Made by a program: the position numbers and the translations under genes. Shown piece after piece: positions 6,112 to 13,142 of a stretch of DNA of 14,654 nucleotides. This DNA is from RYN-431 sp036388295 (GTDB lineage Bacteria > Planctomycetota > Phycisphaerae > Tepidisphaerales > Tepidisphaeraceae), in NCBI GenBank assembly GCA_036388295.1, contig DASVSC010000009.1, positions 1 through 14,654 on the forward strand. Direction: 5' to 3'. The notes below the pieces were generated by a model. That model did no database searches, was not told where the DNA came from, and was given only the letters and a program-made list of their open reading frames with translations. Every line of letters starts with the position of its first letter. Position 1 is the first letter of the stretch.

Positions 6112-9006
6112 TCATCCGCGTGATGCCAACGCCGCCGCATCACGGGCACAGAGGTCCGGATACGCCGCATCGCTTCCCACGTCGGGCCGGCGTTTCCAAC
6201 TTCTCGCGCACGCGGCGTACGTTTCGCGGCGATCGATCACCATCACGCTGTCGACGTCGCCGAAGCTGTGGTAGCCGCAGCCGACCATGTCTTCGAGATC
6301 GACGCCGTACGGTTCCAGCCGCGCCTGCAACGCCTTCGGATAAATGACTTCGGCGTCCGAACTCTTATTGACGCCCTTCTCTTTCTTCAGCGCGTCCAGC
6401 TTCATCAGCGCCTCTTCGCGCAGCTTCATCAGCACGCCCCAGTCGGCCAGTTGTTCGCCCGACACCTCGCGTCCGCTCGGCCGGGGCAGGTGCGACAGGT
6501 GAACGCTGGCCAACTCCGCGTCGGCGTGCGGCTTGTGCGGGATAAAGCCCCACGCCTCGTCGGCCGTGAAGACCAGCATCGGCGACACCAGCTTCGTGAC
6601 CGCCAGCACCATCTGGTGCATCACGTACTGCGTCCGGCGACGCAGCGGCGAATCGGGCGCGTCGCAGTACATGCGATCCTTCATCGCGTTGCCGTACAGC
6701 GAACTGATCTGCACGGCGCAGAAGTCGTGGATGAGCCGGAACGCGCGGTGCAGCGCGTAGCTTTCGTAAGCGGCCGTCACGTCGGCGATGAGTGTGTCGA
6801 GCTGCGCCAGTGCCCAGCCGTCGAGCGACTGCGTGGTCACTTCCTGACGGCTGCCGTCGTAGTCGTAGAGATTGCTCAGCAGGTAGCGCAGCGTGTTGCG
6901 AATTTTGCGGTACTTGTCGCCGAACTCCTGGATCATCTTCGGTGAAGCGGCCATGTCCCCTTCGTAGTCGCCGCTGCAGACGAACAGCCGCAGCAGGTCC
7001 GCGCCGTGGCGGTTCACTTCCTGCGTGGCGGTGACGTAGTTCTTGTCACTTTTGCTGACCTTTTTACCGTCCGGGCCGACGATGAAGCCGTGGGTGACGA
7101 CAGTCTCGTACGGTACACCGTTACCACTGGCAAGGCAGGCAAGCATCGATAGTTGAAACCAGCCACGGTGCTGGTCCGAGCCTTCAAGGTAGAGGTCGGC
7201 TGGGAACTTTAGAATATCCGGCCGAGCTTTTAGTACAGCGTTCCAACTGCTGCCACTTTCGAACCAGACGTCAAAGATGTCCTGTTCCTTACGGAGTTTG
7301 TCTTTCGGGAAGCTCGCACCCGGATCATAGTCGCCCAGCAATTCGGCTGCTGTCATTGTGAACCAAGCGTCACTGCCGTGTTCAGCAAATTTACTTGCGA
7401 CGGCTCGCACACTTTGGGGCGTAAGAAGAGCTTCTCCGTTCTCGTTGTAGAACACGGGAATCGGTAATCCCCAACTACGTTGGCGGCTAATACACCAGTC
7501 GGGTCGGCTCTGAACAGTCGCGCGAAACCGATTTGCACCCCACATAGGCCAAAATTGAACAGGTGGGTTGAACTCGACCACCGGCGGGAACTCGGGATCA
7601 CGTCTTGGACCTCGCCACTCGTCGCGGGTGATTGAACTCCAGTATGCAAGATCTCTGACACTACCTTTTTGACCATTTGTTGCATCAGCGATGGGAAAGG
7701 CGGGCTTCGTGACAGCCACGAACCACTGCTCGGTCGCGCGGAAGATGATCTTCGTCTTGCTACGCCAGTCGTGCGGGTAGCTGTGCGTGATCGTTTCTTC
7801 GGCAAACAAATGGCCGTCCTCGCGCAGCTTGTCGACAATCTTCGGATTCGCTTCCCACACCGTCAGTCCGACCAGCCAGTTCGGCACGGTGCTGTCGTAC
7901 CGGCCATTCGATTGAACGGGCGAGTACACCTCCAGGCCGTTCTTCACGCCGGTGTTGTAGTCGTCTTCGCCATGGCCGGGCGCGGTATGAACCAGGCCGG
8001 TGCCATCGGTCGTGGTGACGTAATCGGCCGCCAGCACGCGGCCGGTGCGGTCGATGAAGGGGTGCGTGTATTCCAGGTCGATGAGCTGCTTGCCGTCGAT
8101 TTTCTGCACGACGTGGAACGGCAGATTCGCTTTCGCGAAAACACGCTCCGCAAGTGGAGCAGCGACCACGGTGATGAAGTAGTGATCGCCGCGCGCGTAT
8201 TGGACGATCGCGTATTCAACGTCCGGGTTCGCAGCGATTGCAAGGTTCGCCGGCAGCGTCCACGGCGTGGTCGTCCAGATCAGCAAGCTGACCTTCGCGT
8301 TCACGCGCAGATCGAACTTCGCCTTGAACGCGCCAGGATTGGCGACGGGGAATTCGACGTACACGCTCTGGTCGGCCACGTCCTGGTATTCCAGTTCCGC
8401 GTCGGCCAAAGCCGTCTGATTGGCGATCGACCACGGCACGGTCTTGAGTTGCTTGTAGACCAGGCCGCGCTCGACGACTTGTGCGAAGACTTCAAGTGTG
8501 GCCGCTTCGTAGCTCGGGGCCATCGTCAGGTACGGGTTGGCCCAGTCGCCGAGGATGCCGAGGCGTTGGAATTGTTCGCCTTGCAGTGTGGCGTATTTCT
8601 GCGCGTAGGCCGCGCACTGCTGGCGGACCTCAACGGCCGACATCTCGCGGAACTTCTTGCCGAGGTCTTGTTGGATCTTGTGTTCGATCGGCAGGCCGTG
8701 GCAGTCCCAGCCGGGCACGTACGGCGTGCGGAAGCCGGCCAGGCTTTTGTAACGCAGGATCACGTCCTTGAGCGTCTTGTTCGTCAGGTGGCCCATATGG
8801 ATGTCGCCGTTGGCGAACGGCGGGCCGTCGTGCAGGACGAACGCAGGCGCGCTCGCGCGCGATTCCATAAGCCGGCCGTACAGGTCGGCCTCCTGCCACG
8901 CCTTCAGCCGGGCCGGCTCATTGGCGACCAGCTTGGCCTCCATGGGGAAAGCCGTTTGCGGCAGGTTCAGGGTTTCTTTGTAGCTTTTCTTGGTGTCTGT
9001 GCTCAT
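6112..9006 (-). CDS. ileS: Isoleucyl-tRNA synthetase
   Basis: This 964-residue class I synthetase charges tRNA-Ile. It carries the HIGH-type motif HMGH at residues 70-73 and the CP1 editing motif TGLVHTAPGHGEDDYNTG. It also has the catalytic-core motif WCISRQRSWG, the KMSKS-type motif KVSKS at about 649-653, and a C-terminal anticodon-binding domain. The start ATG (9006-9004) overlaps the stop of the upstream MATE gene as ATGA, so translation is probably coupled. Two oddities stand out. A stretch at 7141-7680 is markedly lower in GC (53% by hand count against 63-70% on sampled flanking lines) and contains extra residues before WGANRFRATVQSRPDW. The C-terminal zinc finger keeps only two cysteines (AACARSW, LCARD), where the usual pattern has CxxCW and CxRC. 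Confidence 0.97.
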   Translation of the reverse strand: MSTDTKKSYKETLNLPQTAFPMEAKLVANEPARLKAWQEADLYGRLMESRASAPAFVLHDGPPFANGDIHMGHLTNKTLKDVILRYKSLAGFRTPYVPGWDCHGLPIEHKIQQDLGKKFREMSAVEVRQQCAAYAQKYATLQGEQFQRLGILGDWANPYLTMAPSYEAATLEVFAQVVERGLVYKQLKTVPWSIANQTALADAELEYQDVADQSVYVEFPVANPGAFKAKFDLRVNAKVSLLIWTTTPWTLPANLAIAANPDVEYAIVQYARGDHYFITVVAAPLAERVFAKANLPFHVVQKIDGKQLIDLEYTHPFIDRTGRVLAADYVTTTDGTGLVHTAPGHGEDDYNTGVKNGLEVYSPVQSNGRYDSTVPNWLVGLTVWEANPKIVDKLREDGHLFAEETITHSYPHDWRSKTKIIFRATEQWFVAVTKPAFPIADATNGQKGSVRDLAYWSSITRDEWRGPRRDPEFPPVVEFNPPVQFWPMWGANRFRATVQSRPDWCISRQRSWGLPIPVFYNENGEALLTPQSVRAVASKFAEHGSDAWFTMTAAELLGDYDPGASFPKDKLRKEQDIFDVWFESGSSWNAVLKARPDILKFPADLYLEGSDQHRGWFQLSMLACLASGNGVPYETVVTHGFIVGPDGKKVSKSDKNYVTATQEVNRHGADLLRLFVCSGDYEGDMAASPKMIQEFGDKYRKIRNTLRYLLSNLYDYDGSRQEVTTQSLDGWALAQLDTLIADVTAAYESYALHRAFRLIHDFCAVQISSLYGNAMKDRMYCDAPDSPLRRRTQYVMHQMVLAVTKLVSPMLVFTADEAWGFIPHKPHADAELASVHLSHLPRPSGREVSGEQLADWGVLMKLREEALMKLDALKKEKGVNKSSDAEVIYPKALQARLEPYGVDLEDMVGCGYHSFGDVDSVMVIDRRETYAACARSWKRRPDVGSDAAYPDLCARDAAALASRG

Positions 9007-10448
9007 GCTTCGCTCGCAGTGCCCAGGCCGGAGGCGGCCGCAGGAACGGGCACATTAACGCCAGAGACGCCGCGCATCGAGGCGGACGCGTTCAACTTCT
9101 CACGCCACGGCCCGTAACGGAACCGCAGCATTGCGAACAGGCCCAGGATCAGCCCGTAAGCCGTGCAGGCCGTCCAGGGGCCGACGACGCCCCATTGCGG
9201 GTACTTAGCCGTGATGAATGACCCGCCGACCACGTTAATGCCCCAGCACAACGTCGCGGTGACGACTGCAGGGACAAACGTGTCGCCCACGCCGCGCAGG
9301 GCGCCGTTGTAGATCACGTTCATCGCGTCAAACAACTGGTAAACGGCCGCGAACAGCAGCAGGATCGCGCCGAGCCGCTGCACGTCGGGGTCGGTGGTGA
9401 AGAACTGCATCAGTGGGTAGCGGAACACCGCGAAGGCGATCCCGCAGGCGATCATGTAAACGGTGGAGACGCGGTAGCCGAGCGCCGCGCGGCTGAGCGC
9501 GAGGTCGGGCCGGCCTTCGCCAACGCTGCGGCCGACGAGGGCGGTGACCGCCTGGCTGATGCCGAACGCCGGCATAAAGCTGACGGCCATGTAGCGGAAC
9601 ATGAACTGGTTGGCCGCCATTGCGGTTTCGCCGAGTCGGCCGATGACGAAGACCATGAACAGCGACCACGCCGTCACTTCCGCCGTCACCTGCACGCCCG
9701 TGCCGACGCCGATGCGCATCAACCGCACGAACGCCGGCCAGCGCAGCTTCCAGTCGAGCGAGCCGTAAACACGACGCGACGTGGCGTTCAGTGCGTACGC
9801 GATCAGCACGAGCGATTCGACGACCACGCCCACGTTCTGCGCCCAGGCCGCCCCGACGACGCCGAGCTTGGAAAACCCGAGATGGCCGAAGATCAGGGGG
9901 TAGGCCGTCAGTGCGTTGGCCAGCACGCCCGCGACGGCGGCGACGAGCGCCGTCATCGGCCGATTCGTCGCCAGCAGGAACTGCCCCGCCGCCACGCCGA
10001 CCAGCTTGAACACCGGCACAATCATCACGATTCGGAAATAAACCGTCTCCTCCGCCACCAAACCGGGCGAATGGCCGAACGCGTTGAAGATCGGTCCCGC
10101 CAGGGGAATGATCGGCAGGATCAGCAGCGAAAACAGCAGCGAGAACCAGACGCCCTGCCACAGCCACCGCCCACACCGCCGCGGCCGCTTCCGGCCGAAC
10201 TCCTGGCTGGCCATGGCGTTGACGACGAACATCACGCCCATGCCGAAACTGATGATCGAAAAGCCGATGAACCCGGCGTTGCCGACCGCCGTCGGCGCTT
10301 CGGTGCCGAGGTGTGACAGCATGGCCGCATCGATGAACTGCATCAGCGTGTACGACGCCATCTGGGCGACGGTCGGCGCGGCGAGCGTCAACAGCTCCCT
10401 GAGCGGCGACACGGGGGCGAGCGGCAAAGAAGACGAAGCGGCTAGCAC
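9003..10448 (-). CDS. MATE-family efflux transporter
   Basis: This 481-residue polytopic membrane protein has about twelve hydrophobic segments arranged in two similar halves. The N-terminal LLTLAAPTVAQMASYTLMQFIDAAMLSHLG and the internal GVGTGVQVTAEVTAWSLFMVFVIGRLG match the MATE (NorM/DinF-like) family of Na+- or H+-coupled multidrug exporters. The substrate cannot be inferred. The start is GTG at 10448-10446, supported by GGAGG at 10458-10454 with a 5-base spacer. Its stop overlaps the ileS start. The pairing with a tRNA synthetase has no obvious functional reason. It is divergent from the small lipoprotein gene at 10544. Confidence 0.93.
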   Translation of the reverse strand: MLAASSSLPLAPVSPLRELLTLAAPTVAQMASYTLMQFIDAAMLSHLGTEAPTAVGNAGFIGFSIISFGMGVMFVVNAMASQEFGRKRPRRCGRWLWQGVWFSLLFSLLILPIIPLAGPIFNAFGHSPGLVAEETVYFRIVMIVPVFKLVGVAAGQFLLATNRPMTALVAAVAGVLANALTAYPLIFGHLGFSKLGVVGAAWAQNVGVVVESLVLIAYALNATSRRVYGSLDWKLRWPAFVRLMRIGVGTGVQVTAEVTAWSLFMVFVIGRLGETAMAANQFMFRYMAVSFMPAFGISQAVTALVGRSVGEGRPDLALSRAALGYRVSTVYMIACGIAFAVFRYPLMQFFTTDPDVQRLGAILLLFAAVYQLFDAMNVIYNGALRGVGDTFVPAVVTATLCWGINVVGGSFITAKYPQWGVVGPWTACTAYGLILGLFAMLRFRYGPWREKLNASASMRGVSGVNVPVPAAASGLGTASEA

Positions 10449-10461
10449 AGCGGCCTCCGGA

Positions 10462-10491
10462 TTTCAGCGTTCGGTTTCGGTCGGGTAAGAT
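10462..10491 (+). promoter_or_regulatory. Possible promoter for the lipoprotein-cbiX-ridA run
   Basis: TAAGAT at 10486-10491 matches four of six -10 positions. TTTCAG at 10462-10467 is a weak -35 with an 18-base spacer. It lies in the divergent gap between the MATE gene and the small ORF at 10544. The call is weak, and the sigma-factor preferences of this organism are unknown. Confidence 0.25.
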
Positions 10492-10543
10492 CGGCCACGC
10501 GCCCCAGAGGGCGAAGCAAGCCGGAAACGGCGGGAGAACTTAA

Positions 10544-10660
10544 ATGCGTCGAATCTTCATCGGTCTAATTCTGCTGACGGGCGGCATCATGCTCGGGTGC
10601 GACAAAGAAATCAAGGAAGCCGCCCGGCCCGCCGCGCTGCGCACGACGAACAATACCTAA
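10544..10660 (+). CDS. Small putative lipoprotein, 38 residues
   Basis: The translation starts MRRIFIGLILLTGGIMLGCD: two arginines, a hydrophobic core and a cysteine at position 19, then a short charged tail to residue 38. This is the form of a lipoprotein signal peptide, although the lipobox MLGC is not ideal because Met is at -3. GGAG at 10533-10536 lies 7 bases before the ATG, a strong ribosome site. The stop is 3 bases before the CbiX start, so it probably helps drive translation of that gene. It may be a genuine small lipoprotein or mainly a leader peptide. I recognise no family. Confidence 0.6.
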   Translation: MRRIFIGLILLTGGIMLGCDKEIKEAARPAALRTTNNT

Positions 10661-10663
10661 CCC

Positions 10664-11170
10664 ATGAGTACTGCCATCATCATCGTCGACCACGGCAGCC
10701 GCCGGATCGAATCCAACCGCATGCTCGAAGAAGTCGCCAGGCTGTTCGCCGGCCGGTTCGGGAGCGAGTTCGGCATCGTCGAGCCGGCCCACATGGAACT
10801 GTGCGAGCCGAGCATCGCCACCGCGTACGCCAACGCCGTGCGGCGCGGCGCGAAGCGCGTCGTGGTCGTGCCCTTCTTCCTCAGCTTCGGCAAGCACTGG
10901 ACCCACGACATTCCCAGCCTGCTGAACCAGGCGGCCGCTGATTTTCCGGAGACGGAATACCAACTCGTCGAACCGCTGGGCATTGATGACCTCATGCTCG
11001 ATTTGCTGCACAAGCGGGCCATCAACACGAAAGAGCCCGTCTACAAGTACGGCGACGTCGACCCGCGCATCGAAGGCACCGAGCCGACGCAGCGCCGCGA
11101 GCAGTGCACCAGTTGCCCGTTCAAGGTGATGCCCGACGGGTCGATCCTTGATTCACGTAAATCCGCATAG
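10664..11170 (+). CDS. CbiX/SirB-family chelatase-like protein with C-terminal CxxC
   Basis: Residues 1-115 form a single CbiX domain. VDHGSRR has the metal-binding His10, and FGKHWTHDIP has His78 with an additional His81. Family members insert Co2+ or Fe2+ into sirohydrochlorin for cobalamin or siroheme synthesis. The single-domain form resembles the small, homodimerising CbiX type. The tail from about 125 to 168 is extra, with a Cys pair (EQCTSCPF, Cys148/Cys151) that could bind metal or an Fe-S cluster with a partner. No other tetrapyrrole gene is nearby, so the substrate is uncertain. It begins 3 bases after the small lipoprotein ORF and is followed after 8 bases by a RidA-like gene, which suggests one transcript. 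Confidence 0.88.
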   Translation: MSTAIIIVDHGSRRIESNRMLEEVARLFAGRFGSEFGIVEPAHMELCEPSIATAYANAVRRGAKRVVVVPFFLSFGKHWTHDIPSLLNQAAADFPETEYQLVEPLGIDDLMLDLLHKRAINTKEPVYKYGDVDPRIEGTEPTQRREQCTSCPFKVMPDGSILDSRKSA

Positions 11171-11178
11171 GACGTCGC

Positions 11179-11655
11179 ATGTCACTCGAAGGCACACTTC
11201 GGCGGATGAATATCGCGCTACCCGAGGCGACGAAGCCGGTGGCGTCTTACGTGCCCGTTCGCCGGGCCGGCAATTTGCTGTTTGTCAGCGGCCAACTGCC
11301 GTTGCTGAACGGCCAGATGCTGGCGACGGGGAAAGTGCCGTCGGCGGTGTCAATCGATCAGGCCACGGCTGCGGCGCGGCAGTGCGTGCTGAACGCGCTC
11401 GCGGCCGCCAAGGCGGAACTGGGCGGGCTGAGCCGGCTTCAGGCCGTGGTCCGCATCGGCGTGTTCGTCCAATCGGACGACACGTTCGCCGAGCAGCACA
11501 AGGTGGCCAATGGCGCGAGCGATCTGCTGGTCGAACTGTTCGGCCACGCCGGCCGGCACGCGCGGGCGGCGGTGGGCGTGAACGCGTTGCCGCTGAACGC
11601 CGCGGTGGAAGTCGAGTTCATTTTCGCCGTAGTCGATCCGCCCGACCAAACCTAG
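11179..11655 (+). CDS. RidA/YjgF-family protein (YjgF-like subgroup 1)
   Basis: This 158-residue protein matches the Rid superfamily, whose best-known members hydrolyse reactive enamine/imine intermediates made by PLP enzymes. The central NLLFVSGQLP and the late HARAAVGVNALPLNAAVEVEFIF are characteristic. The Arg before AAVGV is in the place of the RidA substrate-carboxylate arginine. The N-terminal extension (SLEGTLRRMNIALPEATKPVASYVPVRRAG) and the NGASDLLVELFG segment fit the longer Atu1372-like subgroup rather than classical E. coli RidA, so deaminase activity is not certain. It is the last gene of the 10544-11655 run and converges on the M48 gene with only 3 bases between stop codons. Confidence 0.9.
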   Translation: MSLEGTLRRMNIALPEATKPVASYVPVRRAGNLLFVSGQLPLLNGQMLATGKVPSAVSIDQATAAARQCVLNALAAAKAELGGLSRLQAVVRIGVFVQSDDTFAEQHKVANGASDLLVELFGHAGRHARAAVGVNALPLNAAVEVEFIFAVVDPPDQT

Positions 11656-11658
11656 TCG

Positions 11659-13131
11659 TTACTGCGTCGCTCGAATGAAGGCCAAGGTTGATACGGCCAA
11701 GCCGACTAGCAGGGCCACGCGCACCGCGATCATTCGCCGGTCGAACCGCAGGGCGGCGCTCGGGGTGTCGGTGAGATGAGCCAAATGCTCGATTCGCGAG
11801 CGGATGCTGCCGTGCAGCCAGGTCGACGCGTGGTGCACCATCCGCCCCAGCACGCGTCCCCACAGCGGCCGGCCGGCCGTGAATGAGCGGGCGTCGAAGG
11901 GCAGGTTGTTCAGGCGTGCCACGTGCCGCAGGGCGGAGGCGAAAACGCGCGTGCCGTCTCGGGCCGGAACGTCGGCCTCGCCCGTTCGGTCCAGCCGGCG
12001 GGCGGCGAATAAATCGGCTTGCCGTTCGAACGAGCGCGACAGTGCGCCGAACAGCAGCAGGCCGATCAGAATGCCGCCGACTTCCAGAACCGCCTGCGTC
12101 GTCACCAGGTCAGCCAGTTGGTTGTCCAGAATCCACTGCGCCGCCCTGTTACCGAGAACGCTGAAGCCGAGCGTGACCAGCAGCCAGAAGACGATGTACC
12201 AGGCGATGTGCCGGTGCTTCACATGCCCGGCCTCGTGGGCGAAGACTGCTTCGAGCTGATCAGGCGTCATCGTCTCGATCAGCAGGTCCGAAATCAGCAC
12301 GTACCGCACGCCCGGCACCACGCCCATGACGGCCGCGTTCCCCATCGAGTGGTGCGTGTGCCACAGCAGGATGTCACGCACGCCGAGCTTCAAGCGCGAC
12401 GACAACGACGTCAGCCGTTCGCGCAACGGCGACGGCGGGAGCGGTTCCGTCGGCAGCACCCGTCGCAACAACTCCGGCGATAAAGCGAACACGACCCCCG
12501 CGGCGACAAATGTAATCACCCATTCCGCCGGCCGCAGCCAGCCCATCATTGGTGCGACCGCCGCCAGCCCGTCCCGCAGAAACGAGATCGACAGCAGCGG
12601 CGCCAGGGTGAACAGGATTTGCGATCGCACCGCGTGCAGCAGATACGCCTGCCGCGTCGGCACCGCGTGAACCGGCTCGCCCAGTTCGAAGGCGTACAAC
12701 GCGTTCTGTTCCCGCACGCCGCGGTCCAGCGGGTACTGCGCCCAAATCAGGCCGACCCACGTCAGCACCACGGGCAGGATCGACGCGAAGGCCGGTAGGG
12801 AATCGCATCGGTGGTCAAAGTCAGGCACCACGCGCAGCACCACATCGCCATAGCCCAAACCCCACAGGGCAAGGCCGTGCAGTGCCAGAACCGTCCAGCG
12901 GGCGTAGGCGGCCAAGCGATGGAAATGCGGAACGGCGGCGACCTGGGCGTACGACGTCCGGCGCATCGCCCGCCGGGCCGTCCATGACATCAGTCCCAGG
13001 ATCAACACGAGCGACAGAAAGTAGGCGGCAGTCCCGACGCGCGGGTCGACAGGCCAATGCTGTGCGGACGAGTCGGTGCCGCGCCACAGGGCCCAGAACA
13101 GCAGCGGGAAGATCAGTTGGAGCCGTGCCAA
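11659..13131 (-). CDS. M48-family membrane metalloprotease
   Basis: This 490-residue membrane protein has several N-terminal helices and a zinc-protease signature. HEAGH at residues 299-303 provides two zinc ligands and the catalytic Glu, and SFERQAD supplies a likely third ligand at Glu369. The upstream IETMTPDQLEAVFAHEAGHVKHRH is typical of M48 (HtpX/Ste24-type) peptidases. The overall arrangement resembles Ste24-like proteins more than short HtpX. Substrates are probably membrane proteins or peptides, by family analogy. The start is TTG at 13131-13129, with AGGA 7 bases upstream. No in-frame ATG is available nearby, and an in-frame TAG at 13143-13141 (the stop of the preceding gene) bounds the reading frame. 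Confidence 0.92.
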   Translation of the reverse strand: MARLQLIFPLLFWALWRGTDSSAQHWPVDPRVGTAAYFLSLVLILGLMSWTARRAMRRTSYAQVAAVPHFHRLAAYARWTVLALHGLALWGLGYGDVVLRVVPDFDHRCDSLPAFASILPVVLTWVGLIWAQYPLDRGVREQNALYAFELGEPVHAVPTRQAYLLHAVRSQILFTLAPLLSISFLRDGLAAVAPMMGWLRPAEWVITFVAAGVVFALSPELLRRVLPTEPLPPSPLRERLTSLSSRLKLGVRDILLWHTHHSMGNAAVMGVVPGVRYVLISDLLIETMTPDQLEAVFAHEAGHVKHRHIAWYIVFWLLVTLGFSVLGNRAAQWILDNQLADLVTTQAVLEVGGILIGLLLFGALSRSFERQADLFAARRLDRTGEADVPARDGTRVFASALRHVARLNNLPFDARSFTAGRPLWGRVLGRMVHHASTWLHGSIRSRIEHLAHLTDTPSAALRFDRRMIAVRVALLVGLAVSTLAFIRATQ

Positions 13132-13138
13132 AATCGAA

Positions 13139-13142
13139 TCCT
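13139..13142 (-). promoter_or_regulatory. Ribosome binding site for the M48 gene, overlapping the upstream stop
   Basis: AGGA on the minus strand is shared with the TAG stop of the upstream membrane-protein gene (TAGGA). A 7-base spacer leads to TTG at 13131. This supports the non-ATG start and coupled translation. Confidence 0.5.

Noticed and set aside
7669..9117. A 482-codon plus-strand open frame opposite ileS
   Set aside because: It is the antisense of a strongly conserved synthetase, rich in Arg/His/Val, with no ribosome site or domain.
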